This document shows positions 23,702 through 33,462 of a stretch of DNA of 64,000 nucleotides, in pieces. The notes beneath the pieces are model-generated. The model did no database searches. It saw nothing but the letters and a program-made list of their open reading frames with translations, and was not told where the DNA came from. Both the position numbers and the translations under genes were made by a program. Origin of the DNA: Poriferisodalis sp965203655 (GTDB lineage: Bacteria; Actinomycetota; Acidimicrobiia; Acidimicrobiales; Poriferisodalaceae); NCBI RefSeq assembly GCF_965203655.1, contig NZ_CBDBDD010000001.1, positions 1 through 64,000 of the forward strand. The letters run 5' to 3'. Each line of letters begins with the position of its first letter. Positions within the stretch are counted from its first letter, which is position 1.

Positions 23702-25252
23702 TCAGGGCCGATACCCGAAGGTCGACGGCCCAGGCTTCAGTGCACGGCGGGCCAGATCCACCCACTCGCACAGCACTGGGCGGGTGTCGCGCGGGTCGAT
23801 GATCTCCTCGATCTCGAAGAACTCGGCCGAGCGGTGCGGCGAGCGAACGCTGTTGAGCCGCTCACGGATCTCTTCGAGCAACTCGTCGGGCGTGTCGCTG
23901 TCGGCCAGGTCCTGCTTGTAGGCCACCTCGAGGCCGCCCTCGATAGGCAGCGAGCCCCAGTCGCCCGACGGCCACGCGACCCGAAAGCTGCGGACGCCCG
24001 GCTTGTTGTTGGCAGCACCCGCGACGCCGAATGCCTTGCGGATGACCACACAGGCGAACGGCGCGGTGAGCTGTCCCAGTGCTGCGAGGGCAGCCGATCC
24101 GAAACGGATCGTGCCGCTCTCCTCGGATTCCTTGCCGATCAGAAAGCCCGGGCAATCCGCGAGATGCACTACCGGCAGATGGAACGTGGAGGCGGTGTCG
24201 AGCAAGCGGATGAGCTTGCGGCAGCTGTCAGCCGTCCAGCCGCCGCCGTACACGTAGGGATCCTCACCGAAGATCGCCACCGGCCACCCGTCGAGGCGTG
24301 CCAGCCCGGTGATGATCGAACGCCCCCAGCGACTGCCGATCTCGAAAAAGCTGCCCTGGTCGCAGACCGACTCGATGATCGAGCGCATCTTGTAGACGCG
24401 TCGCGGCTCGCGGGGCACGATCGAGATCAGCTCGTCGTCGCGTCGCTGCGGGCTGTCGCCGCTCAGCACCCGGTCGGGCAGCTCGTCCACGTTGGCGGGC
24501 AGGTACGACAGGAACCGGCGTGCGCGTTCGAACGCCTCGTCCTCGCTGTCGACCACGTCGTCGATGGCGCCGTTGGCCGTGTGGATGTCGGCGTGGCCGA
24601 GTTCTTCCTTGCCGTGATCGCCCAGCGACGCCTGCTCGACCAGGGCCGGCCCGGCGATCATCATCTGCGCGGTGTCGCGCACGATGACCGAGTAGTGCGC
24701 AGCGGCCACCCGGGCAGCGCCGATGCCCGCCACCGAGCCCAGCGCCAGCAACACCGACGGCGCCACCGAGAGGTGGTTCACGATGACGTCCCAGCCCCGC
24801 AGTTCGGGGATGTAGGTGCGGCCGGCCATTTCGATGGACTTGACCGAGCCGCCGCCGCCCATGCCGTCCACCAGGCGGATGTGCGGCAGCCGCATCTCAT
24901 ACGCCATGGACTCGGCGGCATTGCGCTTCTCGGGGATGGTGGCGTCCGAGGAGCCGCCGCGCACGGTGAAGTCGTCACCGGAGAGGACCACAGGCCGATC
25001 GTCGATGCGGGCAAGGCCGAAGACGAAGTTCGACGGCGTCAAGTGGACGAGATGGCCGTGATCGTCGTATTCGGCAACGCCGGCGGTTTTGCCGATCTCG
25101 TGGAACGAACCCTTGTCCGCCATGGCATCGATGCGCTCGCGGATGGTCATCTTGCCGAAGAAGTGCTGTCGCTCGACCTTGTCGGGCCCGCCCAGCGCCT
25201 CGGCAAATGCCTCGCGCCGGCGCAGCTCTGCGATCTCGGGCTCCCAGCTCAT
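23702..25252 (-). CDS. Acyl-CoA carboxylase, carboxyltransferase (beta) subunit
   Basis: This 516-residue protein is a biotin-dependent carboxyltransferase of the PccB/MccB type. RERIDAMADKGSFHEIG marks the N-terminal half-domain. GGGGSVKSIEM, VAGIGAARVAAAHYSVIV and ADCPGFLIGKESEESG mark the two crotonase-like halves. It moves carboxyl groups from carboxybiotin to an acyl-CoA. No biotin carboxylase/carrier subunit is encoded nearby, so that partner must lie elsewhere. Confidence 0.92.
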   Translation of the reverse strand: MSWEPEIAELRRREAFAEALGGPDKVERQHFFGKMTIRERIDAMADKGSFHEIGKTAGVAEYDDHGHLVHLTPSNFVFGLARIDDRPVVLSGDDFTVRGGSSDATIPEKRNAAESMAYEMRLPHIRLVDGMGGGGSVKSIEMAGRTYIPELRGWDVIVNHLSVAPSVLLALGSVAGIGAARVAAAHYSVIVRDTAQMMIAGPALVEQASLGDHGKEELGHADIHTANGAIDDVVDSEDEAFERARRFLSYLPANVDELPDRVLSGDSPQRRDDELISIVPREPRRVYKMRSIIESVCDQGSFFEIGSRWGRSIITGLARLDGWPVAIFGEDPYVYGGGWTADSCRKLIRLLDTASTFHLPVVHLADCPGFLIGKESEESGTIRFGSAALAALGQLTAPFACVVIRKAFGVAGAANNKPGVRSFRVAWPSGDWGSLPIEGGLEVAYKQDLADSDTPDELLEEIRERLNSVRSPHRSAEFFEIEEIIDPRDTRPVLCEWVDLARRALKPGPSTFGYRP

Positions 25253-25423
25253 GTCGCTCCCCGTGCCGGATAGCGCAAGCGTACGGCTGTGCTCGAGGTG
25301 CTCGCCGGTGACGCCAGGAGCACCTCACGATCCGTTCGGCCGGTGCCCCCGGGTGCAAGCGCTGCGAGTGCGGTGCAGCGACCGCAAGAGGCGCGGGACA
25401 ACCCCCGCACATATGGTGCGCGT
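25253..25423. promoter_or_regulatory. Divergent intergenic region between carboxyltransferase and SDR genes
   Basis: These 171 bp separate two divergently oriented genes and must carry promoters for both. No clear -10/-35 elements or operator-like repeats were identified by eye. Confidence 0.3.
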
Positions 25424-26209
25424 ATGGAATTGAGACTTGACGGCCGCACAGCGCTGATCACCGGGGGCAGCCGGGGTCTGGGACGGGCGATGGCCGAGAC
25501 ATTCGCTGCTGCGGGTGCCGCGGTGGCGGTGGTGGCCCGCGACCAGGCGGTGCTTGATGCGACGCTCGCGGCGCTCCGAGATGCGAACCCAGACGTTGCC
25601 CATGCGGCGATCTCGGCCGATGTACGCGTGGCGGAAGAGTTGTCCCGGGCTCACGCCGAAGCGGTGGCAACCTGCGGGCCGGTGGACATCCTCGTCAACA
25701 ACTCCGGGACGTCGCACGCCAAGCCGTTCCTGGACATTACCGACGACGACTGGCACGACGATCTCGACCTGAAACTGTTCTCGGCGATCCGACTGTGCCG
25801 GCTCTGCATCCCGCACATGCGCAGCCAGGGCTGGGGGCGGATCATCAACTCGCTGAACGCCGAGGCCAAAGCGCCGAGAGCGCAGACGTGCCCGACGTCT
25901 GCGACCCGCGCTGCGGGCATGGCGATGACCAAGGCGCTCGCGTCGGAGTTCGCGGCCGACGGCGTGCTCGTGAATGCGCTCAACACGGGCCTGCTTGTGA
26001 CCCACCAGTGGCGGGCTCGCTGGGAGCGGATGCAGCCCGGCGAGACGTTCGAGGAATTCACCGCAGCGGTCGGCGAGCGCATTCCCATCGGCCGCATGGG
26101 CGACGCCCAGGAGTTCGCCAACCTCGCCCTGTTCCTCGCCAGCGACGCCGCCAGCTACCTCACCGGCGCCGCGATCAACATCGACGGCGGTCTGTGCCCC
26201 GTCGTCTAG
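25424..26209 (+). CDS. SDR family protein lacking the catalytic Tyr and Lys
   Basis: This 261-residue SDR has a normal cofactor site (TGGSRGLGRA), NNSGTS and the end NIDGGLCPVV. The catalytic YxxxK position reads T-S-A-T-R in QTCPTSATRAAG, so both Tyr and Lys are replaced. It is therefore an atypical or non-catalytic member, or one using other residues. It begins with MELRLDGRTALITGG, nearly the same as the N-terminus of the SDR at 21571, suggesting a paralogue. The ATG at 25424 was chosen because family homology starts there. Confidence 0.85.
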   Translation: MELRLDGRTALITGGSRGLGRAMAETFAAAGAAVAVVARDQAVLDATLAALRDANPDVAHAAISADVRVAEELSRAHAEAVATCGPVDILVNNSGTSHAKPFLDITDDDWHDDLDLKLFSAIRLCRLCIPHMRSQGWGRIINSLNAEAKAPRAQTCPTSATRAAGMAMTKALASEFAADGVLVNALNTGLLVTHQWRARWERMQPGETFEEFTAAVGERIPIGRMGDAQEFANLALFLASDAASYLTGAAINIDGGLCPVV

Positions 26210-26616
26210 CCGGGGGCGAGCGCATCGAACTTGTCCATCAAGCCTGGCGGCGGACGGCGGGGCTTGCCGTCGTTGTCGCAGATGGCTGCGGTCAGGTTGC
26301 CCTCGACCAGCACGGCATCGTCAGATTCGCGGATGATGCGCTGCTGCCAGCGGGTGCTCGCACGGCGGCGCTCCACCAGCTCGGTCTCGACGCGCAGCGT
26401 GTCCCGAGCGGTCGCAGGCGCCCGGAAACGCACTTCGAGGTTGGTCACCACGATCTGCACGTTCTGATCTGACAGGTCGGGCAGCGCGAGGTCGGCAGAC
26501 TCCAGCGCCAGGCAGCGCGCCGCCTCGAAGTACGACACGTAGACCGCGTGGTTGACGTGGTTGTAGGGATCCAACTCGCCGAATCGCGGCACGACCTGGG
26601 TCGCGTGGGTCGCCAT
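26206..26616 (-). CDS. Acyl-CoA thioesterase (4HBT hotdog fold)
   Basis: This 136-residue protein carries the hotdog signature FGELDPYNHVNHAVYVSYFEAAR with the catalytic Asp of the 4-hydroxybenzoyl-CoA thioesterase family. It hydrolyses acyl-CoA thioesters. It converges with the SDR gene with a 4-bp overlap. The internal ATG at 26616 fits family length better than the longer frame. Confidence 0.88.
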   Translation of the reverse strand: MATHATQVVPRFGELDPYNHVNHAVYVSYFEAARCLALESADLALPDLSDQNVQIVVTNLEVRFRAPATARDTLRVETELVERRRASTRWQQRIIRESDDAVLVEGNLTAAICDNDGKPRRPPPGLMDKFDALAPG

Positions 26617-26710
26617 CGGCGGAACGCTAGTGGGCTGCTGCCCGCTGCCATCTGCTCGCATCTGCTGCCATCTTCAACGACAGCGCGCTCGCCCTCTAGC
26701 GTTGCGGCAC

Positions 26711-28393
26711 GTGAGCGTCCTCGCAGCGATCGACGTCGGGACGAATTCGTTTCACCTCGTCGTCGCCGACGTCGACGACGAGGGCCACTTCGAAGTGCTG
26801 ACGCGAGAGCGAGAGCCGGTGCGGCTCGGCTCAGGCGGCGAGGACATGAAGGTGCTCGAGCCCGAAGCCATCGAGCGCGGCATCGCGACGCTCGACCGGA
26901 TGCAGCGAATCGCGGTCCATGCCGGCGCGCAGAGCATCACCGCGGTTGCCACGAGCGCCGTGCGCGAGGCGGACAACCGCAGCGAGTTCACCGAGCGCGC
27001 CCGCATCGAGGCCGGCGTCGACATCGAGGTGGTCTCCGGTGTCGAAGAGGCCCGGCTCATCCATCTCGGCGTGCTGGCGGCGGTGCCGCTGCTGGACCAG
27101 CGCCACCTGCTCATCGACATCGGCGGCGGCTCCACCGAGTTCATCATCGGCGACGGGTCCGAGCCGCTGCTGCTGCGCAGTCTCAAGCTGGGCTCCATCC
27201 GGCTGACCGATCGCTTCTTCCCCGACGGCCGCGCACGCAAGCGCGCCGTGCGCGAGTGCCGCAACTACATCCGGTCGTTCCTCGGGCACCTGCCCGCCGA
27301 GATCGCAGCGCTCGGCTTCGAGACCGTAGTGGGATCCTCGGGAACCATCACCGCACTGGCACGCATGTGCGCCATCCGGCGCGGCGACCGCGACAGCCGC
27401 ACCGGGCGGCTGTCGTTCACCGCCAAGGAGCTCCGATCGCTGACGGCCGACCTCGCCGATGCCCCCACTCCTGCGCGCCGTCTCGGCATCGAGGGACTGG
27501 AGGAACGCAGGGCCGACATCATCGTGGGAGGCGCGCTGCTGCTGGCCGAGACATTCAAGCTGCTGGGCATCAAGCGCATGGAGGTCTCCGACTACGCACT
27601 GCGTGAGGGCATCCTGTTCGAGCAGTTGCGCCGGGCCGCTGCACCGGGACTGGATCCGTTCCACCGCTTGGAGGACTTGCGCCGCTCCGGCGTGATGTAC
27701 GTGGCCAACAGCTACCACGAGGACCTCGGTCACGCCGAGCACATCACCGATCTGGCGCTCGAGCTGTTCGATGGCCTGCACCCGCTGCATGGGCTCGACG
27801 ATGAGGACCGGGAGCTGTTCGAGGCGGCCTCATTGCTCCACAACGTGGGCATCTTCATCTCCCACAGTGCCCACCATCGCCACAGCTACTACATCATCCG
27901 CAACAGCGAGCACCTGACCGGCTTCACCGAGCGCGAGATCGAGATCATTGCCCAGGTCGCCCGCTATCACCGCAAGAGTGCGCCCAAGTCCAAGCACCCT
28001 GAGTTCGCGTCGCTGAATTCGGCCGACAAGGACAGGGTGCGGTGGATGGCGGCCATGCTGCGCGTCGCCATCGGCTTGGACCGCTCGAATCGTCAGGTGG
28101 TGACCCGCGTGCGTGTCGGAGGCGATGACGCGTCCGCGAAGCAGAACGGGGAGCTCCGTTTGATTGCCCGTGTCTCGCCGGACGTCGACACCTCGGTGGA
28201 GTTGTTCACCGCCCAGAACCGCAGCGAGCTCCTGGCCGCGATCACCGGACACAGCGTGGTGATCGAGCCTGAGGTCGCGGTGACCGGCAAGCCGGGCCAC
28301 CCCACGAACGGGCTGGGCTGCGGCGACGCCGCCGTACCGGCTACGCCGGGATTCGCAGCACCCAGCCGATCCGGATCAGATTCGGGTCGGTAA
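26711..28393 (+). CDS. Ppx/GppA family phosphatase with C-terminal HD-like domain
   Basis: This 560-residue protein starts at GTG. The actin-fold phosphatase domain (about 1-310) shows AAIDVGTNSFHLVV, SAVREADNRSEF, IDIGGGSTEF and VGSSGTITALARM. The C-terminal HD-type domain contains LLHNVGIFISHSAHHRHSYY and YHRKSAPKSKHPEF. These proteins hydrolyse polyphosphate or pppGpp and influence the stringent response. Its 3' end overlaps the convergent 5'-nucleotidase gene by 53 bp. Confidence 0.92.
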   Translation: MSVLAAIDVGTNSFHLVVADVDDEGHFEVLTREREPVRLGSGGEDMKVLEPEAIERGIATLDRMQRIAVHAGAQSITAVATSAVREADNRSEFTERARIEAGVDIEVVSGVEEARLIHLGVLAAVPLLDQRHLLIDIGGGSTEFIIGDGSEPLLLRSLKLGSIRLTDRFFPDGRARKRAVRECRNYIRSFLGHLPAEIAALGFETVVGSSGTITALARMCAIRRGDRDSRTGRLSFTAKELRSLTADLADAPTPARRLGIEGLEERRADIIVGGALLLAETFKLLGIKRMEVSDYALREGILFEQLRRAAAPGLDPFHRLEDLRRSGVMYVANSYHEDLGHAEHITDLALELFDGLHPLHGLDDEDRELFEAASLLHNVGIFISHSAHHRHSYYIIRNSEHLTGFTEREIEIIAQVARYHRKSAPKSKHPEFASLNSADKDRVRWMAAMLRVAIGLDRSNRQVVTRVRVGGDDASAKQNGELRLIARVSPDVDTSVELFTAQNRSELLAAITGHSVVIEPEVAVTGKPGHPTNGLGCGDAAVPATPGFAAPSRSGSDSGR

Positions 28394-30392
28394 GCGCACC
28401 GCCGTCGCTCTGGGGGCGTCCCTCGTTCGCTTCGAAGATGGCCGGCCAGCGTGCGCCGTGGCCCAAGTGCGCCGCCGCGATGTTCCACAGGAAATCGCCG
28501 GGTTGCACCGTGTAGAGCACGTAGTTGCCGTCGGCGGCGGTCTCGCCGCCGGGTTCACCCTCCGATGCCTGCGCCATCACCCGGTTCCCGCCGTCGACGG
28601 GGTACTGCTCGGCGCTGATCATGCCGCTCAGATCCTCGGCGATGTAGTCCGCCAGCGCCTGCTGGTAGGTCACACCCAGCCGCGTGAACGAGAGATCGCT
28701 GAGCGGGTAGCAGTCGCCGCCGTTGGCCAGGAAGTCGACCGTCGCCAGCGTCACCGGATCACCCGGCACCACCTCGCCGCTGGCAACGATCTGCGTGCCG
28801 TCGTCCAGGGTCACCTCGCGCAGCCGTGTGCCGGAAGGTTCGATGAGCGCGCAGTCGCCGTCGCGGTCGATTCCCTGCCCCGCGCCGTCGGGGTCGTAGA
28901 CGACGGTCATGCCCGAGACATGCGGGAACTGGCCCGTCGCTCGCGGCAGGACACTCAGCGCCCGCTCAAGCAACTCGGCCAGCGTGGCACGCGGCACTTC
29001 GGCGGTCACCAGCACGTTGTTGAACGGAGCAATGTCCCACGTGGTGCCCACACTCACCATGCCGGCACCGATGACCGAGTCGTTGCGCAGCCCGCCGCCA
29101 TTGGTCACCGCCACCTGCGGGGCCGCCACGCCGAAGCCCGGTGCGAGGTGCGCGCCCCGCACCCGCAACGCGTCCGCCATCAGGCTGCCGACGTTCGTGG
29201 ATTGGGTGCGCAGGACCGGCTTGCGGCCTTCGAGTTCGACATCGCTCGTGCCCACAACGGTGCTGTCGACCAGCGTCACCTCAGCAATCAGCGGTTCGAC
29301 TACATCGGACTGCGCGGTGGCATCGGGATCGCGGTCGAGCGCGACCCCGATCGAGGTGCCCGCCGCGGCGGTGACGTTGCCGTCGGCGTCGAAGGTCACC
29401 TCCAGCTTGCCGATGCAGCGGTAGCCGCCGGGAGCAGTCACCACCGGCACCCGGCTGCCCGCTGCATCGTCGACCCACGTCGGGTACGGCCCCACCGGCT
29501 CCTCATCGGGTTGGCAGGTGTCGCCGGGGTTCGCCAAGAGGTCATCGCCGCCGCCGGCGATGATCACGTCCACGCCGGTGAGCCCGACGACCAGCGCCTC
29601 CTCTTCTCTCACGTCTTGAAGGTGGCTGACAAGGATGATCTTGTTGACGCCATCAGCGGCCAAGCGATCTGCTTCGGCCTGCACTGCGGGCAGCACTGCG
29701 CTTACCATCACCTTGCGCGGGCTGGAGATGTTCGGCAGCCACGGGGTCACTGCGCCGATCACGCCGATGCGCTCGCCACCGGTTTCGATCACCGTTGACG
29801 GTGCAACCAATCCCCGATCGGCCAGCACAGCCAGCGCCGGTTCGGCCGACACGTCGATGTTGGCGCTCAGGAATGGGATCGGCGGGTCGAACCCCTCGAT
29901 GAATCTCGCCGTCACATCGGGCCCGAAGTCGAAGTCGTGGTTGCCGAGCGCCATCGCGTCGTAGATGCCGCTGAGCGCGACCGAGTCGTACATCGGCCCT
30001 TCGCGGTCGAGCGACACGCCCAGCTCCAGCGATGCCAAGAAGTTGTCGCCAGATGTCAGCGTGACCACCGGTCCCGTTTCGGCGGCGGCGGCCTGCAGCT
30101 CGCGCATCTCAGCCACGAACCTCGCCACACCCGGGAACCCCGACTCGACGTCAGGCAACAGCTTCGACTCGCCATCGTTGTTGTGCAGGATCGTGACCGT
30201 CAGCGGACCCGCAGAGATGAGTGTGGGCCTGGCACCGCCGTCGCCATTGCCGTCACCGTCGGCCTGGGCCCCCAGCGGGGTCGCAGCCAGCGGCATCGCC
30301 GCGAGCATCACCACGGCAATCGCGGCCGCCCGCAAGCGTCGTCCCCTGCGCCGCGGCTCTGCCAGCTCGGTCCCCGTCGTTGTCACAGCCAC
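28341..30392 (-). CDS. Secreted 5'-nucleotidase/metallophosphatase with C-terminal LysM
   Basis: This 683-residue exported enzyme starts at GTG, preceded by GAGGAGG at 6-nt spacing. A signal peptide (RRLRAAAIAVVMLAAMPLAA to GAQA) is followed by a calcineurin-like phosphatase domain (TVTILHNNDGES, GNHDFDFG, SHLQDVREEE). The 5'-nucleotidase C-terminal domain (GGLRNDSVIGAG, NGGDCYPL) comes next, and a final LysM domain (YTVQPGDFLWNIAAAHLG to GWVLRIPA) anchors it to peptidoglycan. LHNND replaces the usual LHTND. It scavenges phosphate or nucleosides outside the cell. A much longer open frame upstream is antisense and noncoding in character. Confidence 0.92.
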   Translation of the reverse strand: MAVTTTGTELAEPRRRGRRLRAAAIAVVMLAAMPLAATPLGAQADGDGNGDGGARPTLISAGPLTVTILHNNDGESKLLPDVESGFPGVARFVAEMRELQAAAAETGPVVTLTSGDNFLASLELGVSLDREGPMYDSVALSGIYDAMALGNHDFDFGPDVTARFIEGFDPPIPFLSANIDVSAEPALAVLADRGLVAPSTVIETGGERIGVIGAVTPWLPNISSPRKVMVSAVLPAVQAEADRLAADGVNKIILVSHLQDVREEEALVVGLTGVDVIIAGGGDDLLANPGDTCQPDEEPVGPYPTWVDDAAGSRVPVVTAPGGYRCIGKLEVTFDADGNVTAAAGTSIGVALDRDPDATAQSDVVEPLIAEVTLVDSTVVGTSDVELEGRKPVLRTQSTNVGSLMADALRVRGAHLAPGFGVAAPQVAVTNGGGLRNDSVIGAGMVSVGTTWDIAPFNNVLVTAEVPRATLAELLERALSVLPRATGQFPHVSGMTVVYDPDGAGQGIDRDGDCALIEPSGTRLREVTLDDGTQIVASGEVVPGDPVTLATVDFLANGGDCYPLSDLSFTRLGVTYQQALADYIAEDLSGMISAEQYPVDGGNRVMAQASEGEPGGETAADGNYVLYTVQPGDFLWNIAAAHLGHGARWPAIFEANEGRPQSDGGALTDPNLIRIGWVLRIPA

Positions 30393-30542
30393 TTGCTGCC
30401 TCCTCGGTTCATTCGCCGCGAAGTGTTGCAGCGCCGTGTGGCGGTAGCTTGCCCGGCTGATCCCCCTTCGGGCGATCGGTTGCGGGCTCGGTGCATGGCG
30501 CCAGCCCACCGCATCGCTCGCTGTCACAGAAGGATGCCCAGC

Positions 30543-32894
30543 ATGTACAGCGCGCTCGGCCAGTGGTGCTTCCAGAAGCCGTGGCGAGTCTTCGCTGCCT
30601 GGCTGGGGCTTGCCGTCGCAGCTGGACTGCTCGCCGGACTCGTCGGGCCGTCGTTCGGCGCAGCACTCAGCACCCCCGATTCCGAGAGCGACCGCGCCGC
30701 CGATGTGCTCGATACCCACTTCGGCGACCTCGGCTCCAACATCAGCGGGTCGATCGTGGTCAAGTCCAGCTCCGGGGTGGACGACCCCGCCGTGCGATCG
30801 ACGCTCACCGAACTCTTCGTTGCAGTCGACGCCATCGACGAGGTGACCATCAGCTCGCCCTATGACCCCGGCGGCCGCCAGTTCATCGCCCAGCAAGGCC
30901 CCCATGCGGGCCAGATAGCCGTCGCCGAGGTCCAGATCAGCCGCTCGTTCAACCTTGACGAAGCAGGCGGCCTTGGCGAGCACATCATCGAACTCATCGA
31001 CCGCAGCGGCGTGCGCGACATCCCAGGCGTCCAAGTGGAGGTCGGCGGCGCGTGGCTCGCCGGCCAGGAGCCACCCGAGACCGAGGCCATCGGGCTGGCG
31101 TTTGCCGTGTTTGTGCTGATCGCCGCGGTCGGCTCAGTGGTCGCCATGGGCGTCACCGTGGGCACCGCGCTCATCGGCGTCGGCATCGGCGCGCTCACCA
31201 TCACGATCCTCAGCAACCTGGCAACCGTTCCCGACATCGCGCCGACGCTCGGGGTGATGATCGGGCTCGGCGTGGGCATCGACTACGCGCTGATCATCCT
31301 CAACCGCTATCGAGAATGGGTGCGCAACGGCTTCGGTCCGCTCGCGGCGGTGGGCGCAGCGCTCGACTCTGCGGGCCGTTCGGTGGTCTTCGCCGGCGCG
31401 ACCGTGGTGGTGTCGCTGCTGGGGCTGTTGCTCATGGGCCTGCCGTTCGTCGCCGGCTTGGGGCTGTCCGCGGCGATCACGGTCGCGATCGTGATGGCAG
31501 GCTCGATGACCCTGCTGCCCGCTGTGCTGGGGCTGATGCGCAACCGGATGGCCACCACCCGGGTCCGCGGCATGCTCGCCGCGTCGCTGGTGGCGGTGGC
31601 GCTGCTGGGCTTCGGCCTCGGCCTTCGCCCGCTGCTGGCAGGGCTGCCTGCTGCGGCCGCCGTTCTAGTGGCAGGGGCGTTCGGCGATCGCCGCAACCCG
31701 CTGAGGCGCATCCTGCACCACCGCCAGCCCAAGCCGCTGCGCGACACCGCCTGGTACCGGCTCAGCCGGGTGGTGCAGCGCCGAGCGTGGCTGTTCGCGC
31801 TCGGCGGCACTGCCGTGCTTGTGCTGGCCGCCGCCCCGGTCTTCGCCCTGCGCCTGGGTTTCTCCGACGAGGGCAACTTCTCGCCCGACAGCACCACCCG
31901 CAAGGCCTACGACCTGATCGCGGACGGCTTCGGTCCGGGAGCGAACGGCCCGCTGCTGATCGTCGCCGAGACCGACGGCCGGCAAGACATGCTCGATCTG
32001 CTGGAGCTGACTGACGCGCTCAACCGGACCGATGGCGTCGTGGCTGCCTCGCCCCCGTTCCCGAGCCCAGACGGTCAGGCCGCGATGATCCGGGTGCTGC
32101 CGGCAACCGGCCCCCAAGACGCCGGCACCGAGACGCTCGTCCACACGCTGCGCGATCAGGTCATCCCCGCTGCCATGGACGGCAGCGACGTCGACGCGCT
32201 GATCGGCGGCACCGTGGCCTTCCAGATCGACTTCAGCGACTACCTCGCCGGACGCATGCTGATCTTCTTCGGCGCGGTGCTGGGGGCGTCGTTCCTGTTG
32301 CTGATGGCCGTGTTCCGCTCGCTGGTGGTGCCGCTCAAGGCCGTCATCATGAACCTGCTGTCGATCGGGGCGTCCTACGGGGTGCTTGTGGCCGTGTTCC
32401 AGTGGGGCTGGTTCGGCAGCGTGCTCGGCATCGAGCCCGCGCCGATCGAACCGTTCATCCCGATGATGCTGTTCGCCGTGCTGTTCGGGCTGTCGATGGA
32501 CTACGAGGTCTTCCTGCTGTCACGCATGAAGGAGGAGTACGAGCGCACCGGCGATCCGGTCAACTCCGTGGCCGACGGGCTGGCCGCGACGGCCCGGGTC
32601 ATCACCGCAGCGGCGGCAATCATGATCGTGGTCTTCGGCAGCTTCGTGCTGGAGGAAGAACGGGTCGTCAAGCTGTTCGGCATGGGTCTGGCTACGGCCA
32701 TCGCCATCGATGCCACTCTCGTGCGGATGCTGATTGTGCCCTCCACGATGGAGCTCCTCGGCGCCCGCAACTGGTGGCTCCCGGCTTGGCTCGACCGCAT
32801 CATCCCCAACCTGCGAGTCGAAGGCGAGCTGCCTGACACTCGGCAGGCCGACGACCCCGATCTTGAACCCGGGCAGCCCGAGCACGCGGGCTGA
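30543..32894 (+). CDS. MMPL/RND-family membrane exporter
   Basis: This 783-residue protein has 11-12 predicted transmembrane helices in the two-halves MMPL plan: helix 1 at FAAWLGLAVAAGLLAGLVG, a large extracytoplasmic loop, the helix bundle with GLGVGIDYALIILNRYREW, and a second half with LFGLSMDYEVFLLSRMKEEY. The two GxxxDY motifs are the proton-relay Asp-Tyr pairs of MmpL proteins. Such transporters export lipids or hydrophobic compounds by proton motive force. The start at 30543 follows an AGAAGG site. It has a terminal acidic tail. Confidence 0.93.
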   Translation: MYSALGQWCFQKPWRVFAAWLGLAVAAGLLAGLVGPSFGAALSTPDSESDRAADVLDTHFGDLGSNISGSIVVKSSSGVDDPAVRSTLTELFVAVDAIDEVTISSPYDPGGRQFIAQQGPHAGQIAVAEVQISRSFNLDEAGGLGEHIIELIDRSGVRDIPGVQVEVGGAWLAGQEPPETEAIGLAFAVFVLIAAVGSVVAMGVTVGTALIGVGIGALTITILSNLATVPDIAPTLGVMIGLGVGIDYALIILNRYREWVRNGFGPLAAVGAALDSAGRSVVFAGATVVVSLLGLLLMGLPFVAGLGLSAAITVAIVMAGSMTLLPAVLGLMRNRMATTRVRGMLAASLVAVALLGFGLGLRPLLAGLPAAAAVLVAGAFGDRRNPLRRILHHRQPKPLRDTAWYRLSRVVQRRAWLFALGGTAVLVLAAAPVFALRLGFSDEGNFSPDSTTRKAYDLIADGFGPGANGPLLIVAETDGRQDMLDLLELTDALNRTDGVVAASPPFPSPDGQAAMIRVLPATGPQDAGTETLVHTLRDQVIPAAMDGSDVDALIGGTVAFQIDFSDYLAGRMLIFFGAVLGASFLLLMAVFRSLVVPLKAVIMNLLSIGASYGVLVAVFQWGWFGSVLGIEPAPIEPFIPMMLFAVLFGLSMDYEVFLLSRMKEEYERTGDPVNSVADGLAATARVITAAAAIMIVVFGSFVLEEERVVKLFGMGLATAIAIDATLVRMLIVPSTMELLGARNWWLPAWLDRIIPNLRVEGELPDTRQADDPDLEPGQPEHAG

Positions 32895-32947
32895 GCGGTT
32901 CGACTCAACGCACGCAGGCTGAGCGCGCACGGCTGAGCCCAACGCAG

Positions 32948-33454
32948 TCAGCCGGCGGCGAAGTCAGCGACCTCCGCCCCGCTCGCATCTACGAGTTCGC
33001 CGGGCGTCAGCTCGAAGACGGTGTCGGGGGTGCCTGCTGCGGCCCACACCGTGTCGTAGGTCAGCAGTGCCCGGTCCACGACCGCTTGCAGCGGCTGCGC
33101 GTGGCCGAACGGGGGCGTGCCGCCGATCGCGTAGCCGGTGGCCTCCCGCACACCATCGGCGTCGGCACGGCTGATCTTGCCGCCGAGCAGCTCGCCCAGC
33201 CGGGTGGTGTCGACACGATTGGCGCCTGAGGTCAACGCCAGCACCGGCTGGCCGTCGCACAGGAACACCAATGACTTCACGATCTGGCCGAGCTCGCAAC
33301 CGACTGCCGCAGCCGCCTGCTCAGCCGTGCGCGTGCCCTCGGGAAATCGCCGGATCTCCGGTGACATCCCGACCTGGGCGGCGCCGTCCAGAAACCGCTC
33401 CCGCGCTCCTGAGCGCCCGCTGGGGGCGCGAGGTGTCTCCGACTCTGGGGACAC
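32948..33454 (-). CDS. YbaK/EbsC-type aminoacyl-tRNA deacylase
   Basis: This 168-residue protein has the YbaK fold: EGTRTAEQAAAAVGCELGQI, KSLVFLCDGQPVLALTSGANRVDT with the conserved Lys, and ATGYAIGGTPPFGH near the active site. Members remove mischarged amino acids from tRNA, for example Cys- or Ala-tRNAPro. It lies 8 bp downstream of the LLM oxidoreductase gene on the same strand and may be co-transcribed with it. Confidence 0.9.
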   Translation of the reverse strand: MSPESETPRAPSGRSGARERFLDGAAQVGMSPEIRRFPEGTRTAEQAAAAVGCELGQIVKSLVFLCDGQPVLALTSGANRVDTTRLGELLGGKISRADADGVREATGYAIGGTPPFGHAQPLQAVVDRALLTYDTVWAAAGTPDTVFELTPGELVDASGAEVADFAAG

Positions 33455-33462
33455 AGTTCGCG

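Noticed and set aside
23693..25273. 526-codon plus-strand ORF
   Set aside because: It is antisense to the carboxyltransferase gene, and its composition is that of a shadow frame.
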